22,531 bases of DNA from a virus (IMGVR_UViG_3300007512_001961:1-22531); one strand, 5' to 3'; positions 1-7,336 are shown, numbered from the stretch's first letter. The notes: generated by a model not told the origin, from the letters alone. A program made the numbers and translations.

Positions 1-70
1 TAAGAAGATTAGTCTCTTCGCTTGCGCCAATAAACTCGTCTTTAATCTTAACTAAATCACCGACTTTCAT
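1..70 (-). CDS. N-terminal fragment of a small phage protein (runs off left edge)
   Basis: An ATG at 70-68 opens a frame that stays open to the window edge. The 23 visible residues begin MKVGDLVKIKDEF and end near NLL. The opening MKVGDLVKIKDE resembles the start of small SH3/KOW-like phage proteins, but this is recalled similarity only and too short for a family call. The start lies 34 nt after the clpX stop. A purine-rich stretch (AGGAAAAGAGTGAAGA) precedes it and could act as a loose ribosome site. It is probably co-transcribed with clpX. Function unknown. Confidence 0.5.
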   Translation of the reverse strand, partial: MKVGDLVKIKDEFIGASEETNLL

Positions 71-87
71 TCTTCACTCTTTTCCTC

Positions 88-126
88 ATATGAACCGCAT
101 GCTCTATCCAGCTGAGCTACGGGGGC
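88..126 (-). pseudogene. Truncated tRNA gene: 5' half with CAU in the anticodon position
   Basis: Read on the minus strand from 126, the sequence follows the tRNA consensus: acceptor strand GCCCCCG, U8-A9, D-stem GCUC/GAGC closing a 9-nt loop with G18-G19 and A21, then a UGCGG anticodon-stem strand and a loop UUCAUAU that would place CAU at positions 34-36. The matching 3' strands (CCGCA for the anticodon stem, CGGGGGC for the acceptor) do not occur between here and the left edge, so only half a tRNA is present in the window. The fragment overlaps the clpX 3' end and supplies its stop codon. It could be a recombination scar, or the 5' part of a split or interrupted tRNA whose rest lies outside. 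Confidence 0.6.
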
Positions 127-1366
127 ATTCATCGCTCATATATATCGGGGAACTACCACTAGTTATAGTTTGTTCCCCGATAAGAACTTCGTTGACAGAT
201 TTGATGGATGGCAATTCATACATCGTATCTGTAAGTGCATTTTCTAAAATGGTCCGCAAGCCTCTTGCGCCTGTTTTTTGTTCAATGGCCTCATCGGCAA
301 TTGCCAACAGTGCACTTTCAGTAAACATAAGCTCTACTTCATCCATCTCAAACAGACATTTGTACTGTTTGATAAGAGCGTTTTTGGGCTCTTGTAAAAT
401 TTGTAGTAGCATATCTCTATCTAATTCATGTAAAGTTGTACGAATAGGGATGCGGCCAATAAATTCTGGAATGATCCCGAATCTTACAATGTCGCCGGTC
501 TGCAGAGATTGTAAAAGTTCATGTCTTTTTTCTTTCACCTTTGTTGCTTTGGACGCTCCAAATCCCAATGACTTGGTTTGCTTTCGCTCTGCGACTAATT
601 GCTCTAAGCCAACAAATGCACCACCGCAAATAAATAAGATATTAGTGGTGTCAAGTTGTATCAACTCTTGTTGCGGATGTTTTCGGCCGCCTTTTGGTGG
701 AACGTTCGCCACCGTCCCTTCAATGATCTTTAATAGTGCTTGTTGTACGCCCTCTCCGCTTACATCTCGCGTAATGCTCATTCCATCTGTTTTTTTGGCG
801 ATTTTGTCGATCTCGTCAATATAAACAATGCCCAACTCGGCGCGTGATATGTCATATGATGCTGATTCTAATAGGCGCACAAGGATATTTTCTACATCTT
901 CACCCACGTAGCCTGCCTCTGTTAAACTAGTTGCATCAGCCAAAGCAAAGGGTACATTTAATATCTCTGCCAAAGTTTGTGCCAATAAAGTTTTTCCGCT
1001 ACCAGTTGGTCCAACTAAAAGAACGTTGCTTTTTTCTAATTTTACACCTTTTTTCTTGGCAACTAGATTATTTTTCTTAACTCTTTTAAAGTGATTATAG
1101 ACCGCTACTGATAATATCTTTTTTGCTTCATCTTGACCAATAATATATTCATCCAACATTTCTTTGATCTTTTTAGGAGTGTGCAGAATAATGTTAGAAC
1201 CTAAATCCTGTTCACCCTCATCTTCGGACTCTAATATTTGAGCGCAAAGCTCAATGCACTCGTCGCATATTGCAACCTCAAATGCTGCAATTAGCTTGCG
1301 GACATCCTTGTCGTCTTTTCCGCAAAAAGAACACTGGAAATATTTAGATTTATTTTTGCTGGACAA
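104..1366 (-). CDS. clpX: ClpX, ATP-dependent unfoldase subunit (phage-encoded, full length)
   Basis: Encodes a 420-aa AAA+ unfoldase with all landmarks of bacterial ClpX. These are an N-terminal zinc-binding domain (Cys12, Cys15, Cys34, Cys37), Walker A GPTGSGKT at 119-126, pore-1 loop GYVG at 152-155, Walker B with Asp184-Glu185, an RKH loop at 228-230, an Arg finger in EFIGRIP (Arg305) and sensor-2 GAR at 366-368. The ClpP-docking IGF loop is present as LGFGA at 267-271, so ClpP binding is plausible. By family knowledge ClpX unfolds tagged proteins for ClpP or remodels complexes such as MuA. The start is TTG at 1366, chosen because AGGAG (1375-1379) sits 8 nt upstream. The C-terminus, CPRSSAG then TAG, is written in a tRNA-like sequence. 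No clpP is visible in the window. Confidence 0.95.
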   Translation of the reverse strand: MSSKNKSKYFQCSFCGKDDKDVRKLIAAFEVAICDECIELCAQILESEDEGEQDLGSNIILHTPKKIKEMLDEYIIGQDEAKKILSVAVYNHFKRVKKNNLVAKKKGVKLEKSNVLLVGPTGSGKTLLAQTLAEILNVPFALADATSLTEAGYVGEDVENILVRLLESASYDISRAELGIVYIDEIDKIAKKTDGMSITRDVSGEGVQQALLKIIEGTVANVPPKGGRKHPQQELIQLDTTNILFICGGAFVGLEQLVAERKQTKSLGFGASKATKVKEKRHELLQSLQTGDIVRFGIIPEFIGRIPIRTTLHELDRDMLLQILQEPKNALIKQYKCLFEMDEVELMFTESALLAIADEAIEQKTGARGLRTILENALTDTMYELPSIKSVNEVLIGEQTITSGSSPIYMSDECPRSSAG

Positions 1367-1399
1367 ATGAAGCTCTCCTTTCTTCTTAATAATAACTAG

Positions 1400-1420
1400 A
1401 AAGATATATCATATATCTTT
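1400..1420. repeat. Perfect AT-rich inverted repeat, 10-bp arms, 1-nt centre
   Basis: AAAGATATAT at 1400-1409 and ATATATCTTT at 1411-1420 are exact reverse complements around a single base. The element overlaps the stop codon of the 5' nuclease gene (1419-1421) and lies about 34 nt before the clpX start. A one-base loop makes it a poor RNA hairpin, so a DNA-binding operator or an mRNA processing site are alternatives to a weak terminator. Function not established. Confidence 0.5.
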
Positions 1421-2387
1421 ATTCTTTTTCTCTTGCAATAATTCTTTTAAAGGCAACATATAAGTCTAGCCAACTAGTTTCTCCAATTCCATCTTCTAAC
1501 ATCATACCATCTGTGGAAGTTTTGTCAAACGTTAATTCAGTATTCTCGATAATGTGCTTGGTTTTTTGTTTATTCTGTATTGACATACTGGGACTGTACA
1601 GTTGCATCAATTTATAGTTTTCCCTTATGACGCTTTCTTCCTCTATAATATTTTGATATGCCTTTAAAGTGGATCCGGCGTTGGCACAATACTCCGTTAC
1701 TTCATCGATAGTATATGTCTTTTCTTCAGCTAAAAATGGCAATCTTTTTGCGATTGTAGGTAAGCCAATGCCCTTAACCCCTTCTAAGTTATCGCTTTTA
1801 TCTCCAACGATTGCTCTCGCCAAAGCAAAATTTGTTGGGTGAATCCCGAACTTTTCTACAATTATATTTTTATTCAACACTTCATGTTGAGTTGGGCGAT
1901 ATGCAATCGTCTCGTCATCAAGCAATTGAAAAAAGTCTTTATCACTCGAAACAATTACCTTTTGCCAGCCAGAAAAAGCTGGTGTCTGAGCCACAAAAGA
2001 AATGACATCATCAGCTTCCACTTCATCAAACATCAACTGCGTTACTGGAAAGTTGTTTAAATATTCAACTAACCGCAATTGCTGCCAAATTTTGTTCTGA
2101 AGCTCTTCTTCTTGAGTAAGATTTTTAATGTCGCGATTAAGCCGCAAGGGCTTGCGCCCCTCTTTGTAATTTTTATTAACTAATTTTCTTTTCCTGCTGC
2201 CGCCTTTGCCGTCCCAGCATATAACAACCTGATCGGGCTTAATCTCCCTACAAAGCTTTTGTAATATCTTAAGAAAACCAACGGTGCCACCAATAGGATC
2301 TCCGTTAATTGATAAAGTTGGATTAACTATATAAGCCCTTAAAAACTGATTAAGGGCGTCAATTATCATTACTCTTTTATTTTTCAT
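1419..2387 (-). CDS. 5'-3' exonuclease / flap nuclease (PolA 5' nuclease and T4 RNase H family)
   Basis: A 322-aa nuclease of the family that removes RNA primers and flaps during lagging-strand synthesis. The ordered metal-binding acidic residues are visible: Asp10 in MIIDALN, Asp59 in CWDG, the DEVEADD cluster at 121-127, SSDKD at 147-151, and GDKSDN at 195-200, followed by the helix-hairpin-helix GVKGIG used for DNA binding. Because the phage DNA polymerase at 9103-10293 lacks a 5' nuclease domain, this protein is the natural partner for Okazaki fragment maturation. The ATG at 2387 overlaps the thyX stop by 11 nt, indicating translational coupling. Confidence 0.9.
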   Translation of the reverse strand: MKNKRVMIIDALNQFLRAYIVNPTLSINGDPIGGTVGFLKILQKLCREIKPDQVVICWDGKGGSRKRKLVNKNYKEGRKPLRLNRDIKNLTQEEELQNKIWQQLRLVEYLNNFPVTQLMFDEVEADDVISFVAQTPAFSGWQKVIVSSDKDFFQLLDDETIAYRPTQHEVLNKNIIVEKFGIHPTNFALARAIVGDKSDNLEGVKGIGLPTIAKRLPFLAEEKTYTIDEVTEYCANAGSTLKAYQNIIEEESVIRENYKLMQLYSPSMSIQNKQKTKHIIENTELTFDKTSTDGMMLEDGIGETSWLDLYVAFKRIIAREKE

Positions 2388-3087
2388 TTTTCACTTCCAT
2401 GTATGACTCTATTGTAACAGGAAATAAATTTTTTGCAAGCACTAAACACGCTTTTGCAACTTCTTGAATTTCCCATTGAGCACCATCGTGTATCCTTAAG
2501 TCAATAAACTTGAGAAGATTATTTAAATTAACTGTCCCATAATACTCTGTATATAAATTTTGAGGCAACACTCCTCTTGCTTGTTCGCGACACACGCCGC
2601 TCTCAATCAGAGCCTCATAAAGCTCTAATGCCTCCCTGTGAAAATTCTTTATCTTTTTCGAAGCAAAATGGTGAATGTTTGTAACCCCTTTTGCTGCCGG
2701 AATAATCGGATCAATGGACTCAGACACCGATGCTTGCCTGTTGGATTCGCTCTGCCTTCGAAATGCTTTAGGCTCATAAAACTCTAAATTAAAATTAGTA
2801 TAGCGCCTAGATATTTCGTTATAACTCCAAGTCCTGTGCCTGTGGTGCTGAGAGCGGATAAACAACGGCACCTTGAACCTAAAAGTCATCGTGCAGTGTT
2901 CTAGCGTAGAGGTGTGTTTGTTCTTAATAAGATATTTAATTAACTTAATATCGTGTTCATTAAGATTTGATACGCACTTCCCGAAACTGACGCGAGCGCT
3001 ATTAACAACTGTAACATCAGAACCCATATGGGAAATATACTCAACAAAACCAATGCTATCTGAATATAGGTCAATTTTAGTTTTCAT
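2377..3087 (-). CDS. thyX: Flavin-dependent thymidylate synthase ThyX
   Basis: A 236-aa, complete ThyX, which methylates dUMP to dTMP using FAD, NADPH and methylenetetrahydrofolate. The signature RHRTWSYNEISRRY spans residues 83-96 and contains the RHRxxS motif with Ser88. It is preceded by KHTSTLEH (57-64), and the C-terminal region carries the expected LP-LYTEYYGTVNL and FIDLR--AQWEI segments. It would supply dTTP for phage DNA synthesis independently of host ThyA. It overlaps its neighbours on both sides by 11 nt (HNH gene upstream, 5' nuclease downstream), so it is embedded in a tight, probably coupled operon. Confidence 0.95.
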   Translation of the reverse strand: MKTKIDLYSDSIGFVEYISHMGSDVTVVNSARVSFGKCVSNLNEHDIKLIKYLIKNKHTSTLEHCTMTFRFKVPLFIRSQHHRHRTWSYNEISRRYTNFNLEFYEPKAFRRQSESNRQASVSESIDPIIPAAKGVTNIHHFASKKIKNFHREALELYEALIESGVCREQARGVLPQNLYTEYYGTVNLNNLLKFIDLRIHDGAQWEIQEVAKACLVLAKNLFPVTIESYMEVKNEK

Positions 3088-3652
3088 CCTTTGCCTTTTC
3101 TGGAAAGTTTAGATATGCAAACTCCCCATATAACTCTTTTGCCTTTTCATCGTAAGCCATGGCTGCTAACTCTGCAGTTTCGAAATAACCTAAGCTTATT
3201 TTGACTTTTCCGTTGCCACCGGGTGGGCCAATATAGGCCCAAAAAGGCTTACTGCATTTTTCTTTCGATTTCCAAACCCCTTTAAGTCCTGTGGCGCTAT
3301 CGCGGCGGGGTGGCTTGTTTGCACAATTTTGAGAGTGGGTACAAACTCTTAAATTTTGTTTTCTATTGTCTAGACGATCTCCATTAATATGATCCACGGA
3401 CATTCCGCGAGGCGCCTCCATAATTAATCTATGCATTAAAAGGTTTTTGCTATCTCCAAGCAAGCCGGGGTATTCTGTGTTAATGCTCTCAATTTGTTTT
3501 TCTGTCAGGCGCTTTTCTGCGTAAAAGCCACTAGCAGTCCAAGTAGCATACCATTTAGTTGGCCTATCTTTTTCATGCCAGTATAAAACTTTTTCATAAT
3601 CTTCATCATCTACCAGCGTCACTTGGTCTCTTGTTAAGTTAATTTTCTTCAT
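3077..3652 (-). CDS. HNH endonuclease with C-terminal AP2 DNA-binding domain
   Basis: A 191-aa protein of the free-standing homing endonuclease type. An HNH_3-like nuclease core lies at about 72-110 (His74, Asp87-His88, Asn90, Asn96 and Asn100 region; SVDHINGDRLDN visible), with Cys104 and Cys110. An AP2-type DNA-binding domain follows at about 122-184 (GLKGVW, the WAYI strand, then GYFETAELAAMAYDEKA and YLNFPE). The ATG at 3652 is preferred over GTG at 3655 because GAGGAG then sits at normal spacing. It overlaps the upstream membrane-protein gene by 14 nt and thyX by 11 nt, an unusually tight fit for a mobile gene. It probably cleaves related phage genomes near this locus; the target is unknown. 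Confidence 0.88.
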   Translation of the reverse strand: MKKINLTRDQVTLVDDEDYEKVLYWHEKDRPTKWYATWTASGFYAEKRLTEKQIESINTEYPGLLGDSKNLLMHRLIMEAPRGMSVDHINGDRLDNRKQNLRVCTHSQNCANKPPRRDSATGLKGVWKSKEKCSKPFWAYIGPPGGNGKVKISLGYFETAELAAMAYDEKAKELYGEFAYLNFPEKAKDEN

Positions 3653-4028
3653 CACTCTCCTCTTCTTTGTTGTTTGGGGTTATTTCGAATTTAGACCACC
3701 TTGGGCAGTCTTTTGGCTTTAGATTGTTGTAAACAAGGGAATAATCCGCCAGACACATAGTTGTGCATATGCAAGTTGCATATCGTGGCACAAATGATTC
3801 GCCACAGTCTATATCAATAGGAATTCCCTGCTGCCCATTATGACCACAAACCACCTCTGTGGTTTTACTTTGAATCTTAAGGCGCTCTCTTAAAGCTGTC
3901 TCTTTGTTTTTAAGCATTTGATTTTTGCGATGCAATAAATCAACTTGATTACCTAAGCTATACATTAGGTAAATTACGAAACAAGCAGAAAATACCACAA
4001 ACACATTCATTGCCATGCGAAACTTCAT
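3639..4028 (-). CDS. Small membrane-anchored Cys-rich protein, unknown function
   Basis: Not recognised. With the ATG at 4028 it is 129 aa. Residues 6-26 form one hydrophobic segment (NVFVVFSACFVIYLMYS), followed by a charged, probably coiled region to about 50, then a domain with six cysteines (61, 75, 86, 88, 92, 108) and an acidic tail. This suggests an N-terminal membrane anchor with an exported, possibly disulfide-bonded domain; a lipoprotein-type processing site is not evident. The frame extends to a TTG at 4052, but that lies upstream of the -10 element at 4036-4041, so 4028 (or ATG 4016) is more likely. It is the first gene after a good promoter and leads the HNH-thyX-nuclease-clpX cluster. 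Confidence 0.65.
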   Translation of the reverse strand: MKFRMAMNVFVVFSACFVIYLMYSLGNQVDLLHRKNQMLKNKETALRERLKIQSKTTEVVCGHNGQQGIPIDIDCGESFVPRYATCICTTMCLADYSLVYNNLKPKDCPRWSKFEITPNNKEEESDEEN

Positions 4029-4035
4029 TAAAACA

Positions 4036-4064
4036 ATAATATCAAATTGCAAATAACTTGTAAA
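4036..4064 (-). promoter_or_regulatory. Sigma70-like promoter, TTTACA-17-TATTAT
   Basis: On the minus strand TTTACA (4064-4059) and TATTAT (4041-4036) are separated by exactly 17 nt, each matching the bacterial consensus at five of six positions. The -10 is preceded by TTTGA, giving TTTGATATTAT, the same core as the promoter before the SSB gene. A start of transcription 7 or so nt downstream would fall at the ATG at 4028, so the transcript may be leaderless or start translation at 4016. It would drive the cluster down to clpX. Confidence 0.65.
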
Positions 4065-4084
4065 GGACTTTTTTAATATTTATT

Positions 4085-5788
4085 TTAAATGCCGAAGCCG
4101 CTGTCTAGAATTTTAAGCTCACCTCGCGCGTTAACCCCTAAATTACCCGGCCTATAGTCCCACACCTCATAAACAGGCTTAAATTGACTTGTGCCTCTGG
4201 CAAAATCTCGGAGATTAGAAACAACCGGATCGGAGATTAAACTATTTATATGATCAACCACTCTCTCGTCATAAACAAGTCGGCGGCCGCTTCGAATATT
4301 AGGATGATAAAGTTCAGCAATTTTAAGATATGTTTTTATTTCAGGGCTCATTTCCAAATTGGAGTATACTCTTTGTTGGTGTGCGCTTAGATATATGTTG
4401 CGACTTAAGTCTTCAATCTCGTTCATTTTTGCAATCTTTTTCGATATGTTGCTTTTTGACAAAGGCTCGTTGAATTCCATAATTTTAGAAAAAACATCTA
4501 TAGTTTTAAATCTCCAGTTCCACGCCCTTTCGGGATCCCCTTGTGAATAAGACAACGAACCCTCTTTAAAATTAGGAAAATGTTTAAACATTTCAGACCA
4601 GTCCCGAAAAGGGGTGATCTTTTCTTGCACAATCCAATGGCCATCCGGGTGCATATCATAAACTCTTGCTGCCAATCCGCTTGGGTGGGTTTGGTATGCA
4701 GTCAGTGCTTCCATCTTGTTTTGTAACTCTGCATGGCCTGCATCCTCGGCAAAACCGGTTTTCTCTCCCGGGATTGCAACTTTTAAAACTTTATCTTCTA
4801 CGCCGGGAATATTATAAGCTCTCCTGAACGTTCCGCCGCCGATGGGCTGCCACCCATATACTGCGGGATCCGGCACAAAGCCCATATTATCATCTGTATC
4901 TCTGAGGCTTGTTCTGCCGCGCGGAAGTCTTTCCGGGATTCTTCTGTACATAACATCGGGATCTGGTCCGAAGTACTTTTGTTTATATGCTTTTAGTGTC
5001 GGATCCTCTACAGGTGTTTGCGTTGGTGCAGGTAAAGTCATTTGATCTAGTTCTGACTCAAAGTGTGAAAGGTCTTTAATTTTTTTAGTTTTTCTGCTCG
5101 ACGGAACCAAGTCAACATCATCAGCGGCTAGCCATGGCTGTTTCTCAGACATGTCCCTGGCCAGCTTATCAAGATCGGCCTCATCCGCAGCACTCAAGTT
5201 TGTTCCTGCGCGCACTTCACTGGCACTAGGTACTCCCGGAAGTGCTGGCATTGAAGGCCGTCTAACAAATGGCATTCGTGGGGCTGTTAATCTACGTATA
5301 ATAGTTGGAAAATTTGGGCCGCGGGGCACCGGGGGGCCTTCGTTCAAAAGTTTTTCATATTCTTCAGCGACAATCTCCTCCAGCGTAATTATTGGAGGTG
5401 TCCAATTGGCATCTTGTTCTTCTTGTTCTTCTTTTCGGCGGGCCCTTAGTTTTATTTTGAGTCGCGACTTTTTGCGTAACATCTTCTCTACATCTGAAGC
5501 CTTCTCAAGGCGATCTAGGGTCTTATGGCCGCCCGGTCCGGACACGGACTTGCGAGCAAAAGGGCCTGCAGGATAGGAGGGTCTTGTTGTTGGCGGCAAC
5601 TTATAAATAGGTTCGGTCGCTTCGTCAATTATTGCGCCTAGCTCTTCTTTTGTTAGTTCATAGTCAAGAGACTCATTGGCATTTGCATGGAGCGCTGCTA
5701 AATATTTTTTAACAGAGCCGTCTGTGCAGCCAACTTTTTTACCAGTGTCTTTTTTATAGACGCACTTTCCCTTGGTTTTATAAGGCAT
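4085..5788 (-). CDS. Protein with C-terminal kinase-like domain and short N-terminal Cys motif
   Basis: 567 aa, not assigned to a named family. Residues 5-36 form a compact basic module (KGKCVYKKDTGKKVGC, then KYLAALHANA) of a type I associate with marine phage proteins. Residues 37-310 are low-complexity, Pro- and charge-rich linker. From about 311 a protein-kinase-like fold is suggested: Gly-rich loop PIGGGTFRRAY (315-325), VLKVA with Lys336, Glu residues near 354-360 for an alpha-C role, a hinge-like IVQEKITPF (386-394), catalytic-loop-like WDYRPGNLG with Asp544 and Asn549, and LDSGFG (561-566) in place of DFG. The protein ends right after that motif. It could be a phosphotransferase or a binding-only pseudokinase. 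It starts 1 nt into the stop of the 75-aa gene, so translation is coupled. Confidence 0.6.
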   Translation of the reverse strand: MPYKTKGKCVYKKDTGKKVGCTDGSVKKYLAALHANANESLDYELTKEELGAIIDEATEPIYKLPPTTRPSYPAGPFARKSVSGPGGHKTLDRLEKASDVEKMLRKKSRLKIKLRARRKEEQEEQDANWTPPIITLEEIVAEEYEKLLNEGPPVPRGPNFPTIIRRLTAPRMPFVRRPSMPALPGVPSASEVRAGTNLSAADEADLDKLARDMSEKQPWLAADDVDLVPSSRKTKKIKDLSHFESELDQMTLPAPTQTPVEDPTLKAYKQKYFGPDPDVMYRRIPERLPRGRTSLRDTDDNMGFVPDPAVYGWQPIGGGTFRRAYNIPGVEDKVLKVAIPGEKTGFAEDAGHAELQNKMEALTAYQTHPSGLAARVYDMHPDGHWIVQEKITPFRDWSEMFKHFPNFKEGSLSYSQGDPERAWNWRFKTIDVFSKIMEFNEPLSKSNISKKIAKMNEIEDLSRNIYLSAHQQRVYSNLEMSPEIKTYLKIAELYHPNIRSGRRLVYDERVVDHINSLISDPVVSNLRDFARGTSQFKPVYEVWDYRPGNLGVNARGELKILDSGFGI

Positions 5789-6015
5789 TATTTCTTTTTC
5801 TTTCTTTTTCTTTTTCGCGTTGAATGAGAGTGTTCCTGTATTACAATCGGCTCGACTTGTTCCGGCAGAACACCTCTGATAACCGTGGTGCCAACTTGCA
5901 TATCATACTCGCCAATGTTTCCATTCTTATCTAGCGAGTGCCACAAAATTCTACCTACCGATTCTTTTAAATGATATCGCTCGACCAAAGCTGAACTCAG
6001 CTTTCCCTCTTTCAT
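5788..6015 (-). CDS. Small hypothetical protein, 75 aa, with polybasic C-terminus
   Basis: Not recognised. It has an N-terminal mixed alpha/beta-looking stretch (about 1-60) and ends in a strongly basic tail, RKRKRKKKK (67-75), which may bind nucleic acid or another acidic partner. Its ATG at 6015 directly abuts the TGA of the 56-aa gene (TGAATG), and its TAA shares one base with the ATG of the kinase-like gene (TAATG). The three genes therefore form a coupled set that is likely to be made together. The lysine tail is encoded by an A/G-only run of about 25 nt that may also act as a purine-rich ribosome-binding region for the next gene. Confidence 0.65.
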   Translation of the reverse strand: MKEGKLSSALVERYHLKESVGRILWHSLDKNGNIGEYDMQVGTTVIRGVLPEQVEPIVIQEHSHSTRKRKRKKKK

Positions 6016-6186
6016 TCATTGGTGTTCGAGATCTTCAATCTCTTCTTTGTCTTCTTCTGATTTTTGTTCTTTGTTTTTGAGCGTGTTAAGTTTGGTTTTT
6101 TGTCTTGCGTTAAGCTTCTCTTTCAAAAAGACTCTTTCGACCTGTTCAAAGATAATCTCACGAAGTTTGGGTAGGGTTAAGTTCAT
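6016..6186 (-). CDS. Small charged helical protein, 56 aa, unknown function
   Basis: Short frame starting with ATG at 6186 and ending TGA at 6018-6016. The sequence begins MNLTLPKLREIIFEQV and becomes very rich in Lys and Glu (KNKEQKSEEDKEEIEDLEHQ at the end), so it is probably a single long helix or partly disordered. Support comes from a strong AAAAGGAG ribosome site 6 nt upstream, exact abutment with the next gene, and the otherwise unexplained 170-base gap it fills. It resembles the short helical accessory proteins common in marine phages, but I cannot name a family. Confidence 0.65.
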   Translation of the reverse strand: MNLTLPKLREIIFEQVERVFLKEKLNARQKTKLNTLKNKEQKSEEDKEEIEDLEHQ

Positions 6187-6198
6187 TTAAAACTCCTT

Positions 6199-6222
6199 TT
6201 AAATAAGTAGTCTTAAATAAGT
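6199..6222. repeat. Two direct copies of TTAAATAAGT, 14-bp period
   Basis: Exact 10-bp copies at 6199-6208 and 6213-6222 are separated by AGTC. They sit between the uvsX stop (6230) and the ribosome site of the 56-aa gene. Placement in a leader suggests a regulator site, but simple AT-rich duplication is equally possible. Confidence 0.4.
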
Positions 6223-6229
6223 GAATAAT

Positions 6230-7336
6230 CTATTCGTCTTGCTCATAAAATTCCGAAGCTTCGCCTGTTCTGCTATCGAACTTCATTATGATCTCTTCGT
6301 CCATAATCTTAAGCACTTGGCTACGAAACTTTTCATCCTGTAGTTTCTCTATCCACTTTGAAGCTTGAAACTTCTCACACGTGCCGTCTTCATAACAAAG
6401 CTCATACCATGCGCCACCTTGTTTTAGTTTGGAAGACCCTTTAATTGCATCCAACCAACTTTCTTCGTCTTGCACTCCAATTTCATCTCCCCAAAGGATC
6501 TTGAAATTGCATTGACGGCCTTGTGTTCCAAATCTAGATTTCTCAAGTTTTACCTTGACTTCAGAGCCGATTCTAAACCCTTTGTCATCCAAGACAAAAG
6601 AAGCCTTTGCTTTGCGCCCTGTGAGCCACACACGGAGAGAATAAGCATAAATCATAGCTTTGCCCCCCGGAGTCATATAAGGCGTTGTAAGAGCCTCTGA
6701 AGGGCTCCTAGTGATGTTCGTTTTAAGCTGGTTTAATACCAGAAATGTCGATTGGCTATTTGCAATCGGAACTGTAAGTTTTGACATTCCTTTTGCAAGG
6801 ATTCTTGCTTTAACTGCCATCGAAGAAAGAGGGTTAAAATCTCCTTCAACATCAGAAACGGCAGGCGTTAGTGCCAGTGAATCCCAGATAAAGAGCATTC
6901 TATTTTCATTAGCTCCCAAAAGTTCTTCAATGGTCTCCAAAACAAACTCTACAGACTGAGCCTGTACATATAATACATTGTCAACATTGCAACCTGCTTT
7001 GTTCAAAAAGCCCGGGTCAATTGCAGACTCTGAGTCAAAATAAACCACATCAATGCCCATCTTTTGAGCATTGGCAGCAATTTGTGCGGCCATATATGAT
7101 TTGCCCGTTGCCTCTAATCCGGCAATTTCTACAATTTTGCCCATGGGAATTCCAGCCAACTGTCCTCTACAAATAATACTGTCTAACCAACGAGAACCAG
7201 TAGATATCCACTCTTTTACAACTGTCGGACTGTCTTCGTTTAAGTTGTGCGCTACGTTTATTCCCGCCTTCTTGTTAATGAGGCTGCGCATATCGGCAAT
7301 AGAAAGCTTGCCAACTTTTTTCTTACTCTTTGCCAT
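6230..7336 (-). CDS. uvsX: UvsX/RecA-like recombinase
   Basis: 368-aa strand-exchange recombinase of the T4 UvsX / RecA type. Visible are the start of the ATPase core (STGSRWLDSIICRG, 45-58), Walker A GLEATGKS at 73-80, the catalytic Glu in YFDSES (Glu104), Walker B RMLFIWD at 146-152, a DNA-loop region with NQLKTNI and a Gly-rich TPYMTPGGKA segment typical of RecA loop 2, then a C-terminal domain with an acidic end (EFYEQDE). It coats ssDNA, pairs homologues and in T4-like phages primes recombination-dependent replication, working with the gp32-like SSB encoded immediately upstream. ATG at 7336 has AAGGA 8 nt upstream. A hairpin terminator lies between the two genes and may keep UvsX below SSB levels. 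Confidence 0.92.
   Translation of the reverse strand: MAKSKKKVGKLSIADMRSLINKKAGINVAHNLNEDSPTVVKEWISTGSRWLDSIICRGQLAGIPMGKIVEIAGLEATGKSYMAAQIAANAQKMGIDVVYFDSESAIDPGFLNKAGCNVDNVLYVQAQSVEFVLETIEELLGANENRMLFIWDSLALTPAVSDVEGDFNPLSSMAVKARILAKGMSKLTVPIANSQSTFLVLNQLKTNITRSPSEALTTPYMTPGGKAMIYAYSLRVWLTGRKAKASFVLDDKGFRIGSEVKVKLEKSRFGTQGRQCNFKILWGDEIGVQDEESWLDAIKGSSKLKQGGAWYELCYEDGTCEKFQASKWIEKLQDEKFRSQVLKIMDEEIIMKFDSRTGEASEFYEQDE

Noticed and set aside
88-126. Complete functional tRNA
   Set aside because: The 3' halves of the anticodon and acceptor stems are not found between here and the left edge.
90-824. Plus-strand open frame opposite clpX
   Set aside because: It lies wholly antisense to a conserved ClpX; no ribosome site, composition Ser/Cys-rich as expected for a shadow frame.
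4070-4084. T4-like late promoter (TATAAATA) near the membrane protein gene
   Set aside because: Only a seven-of-eight match (AATAAATA) in very AT-rich DNA, and no such motif stands before the tail genes, where late promoters would be expected.
5151-5576. Plus-strand open frame opposite the kinase-like gene
   Set aside because: Antisense shadow of the low-complexity linker; Ser-rich translation, no ribosome site or promoter.
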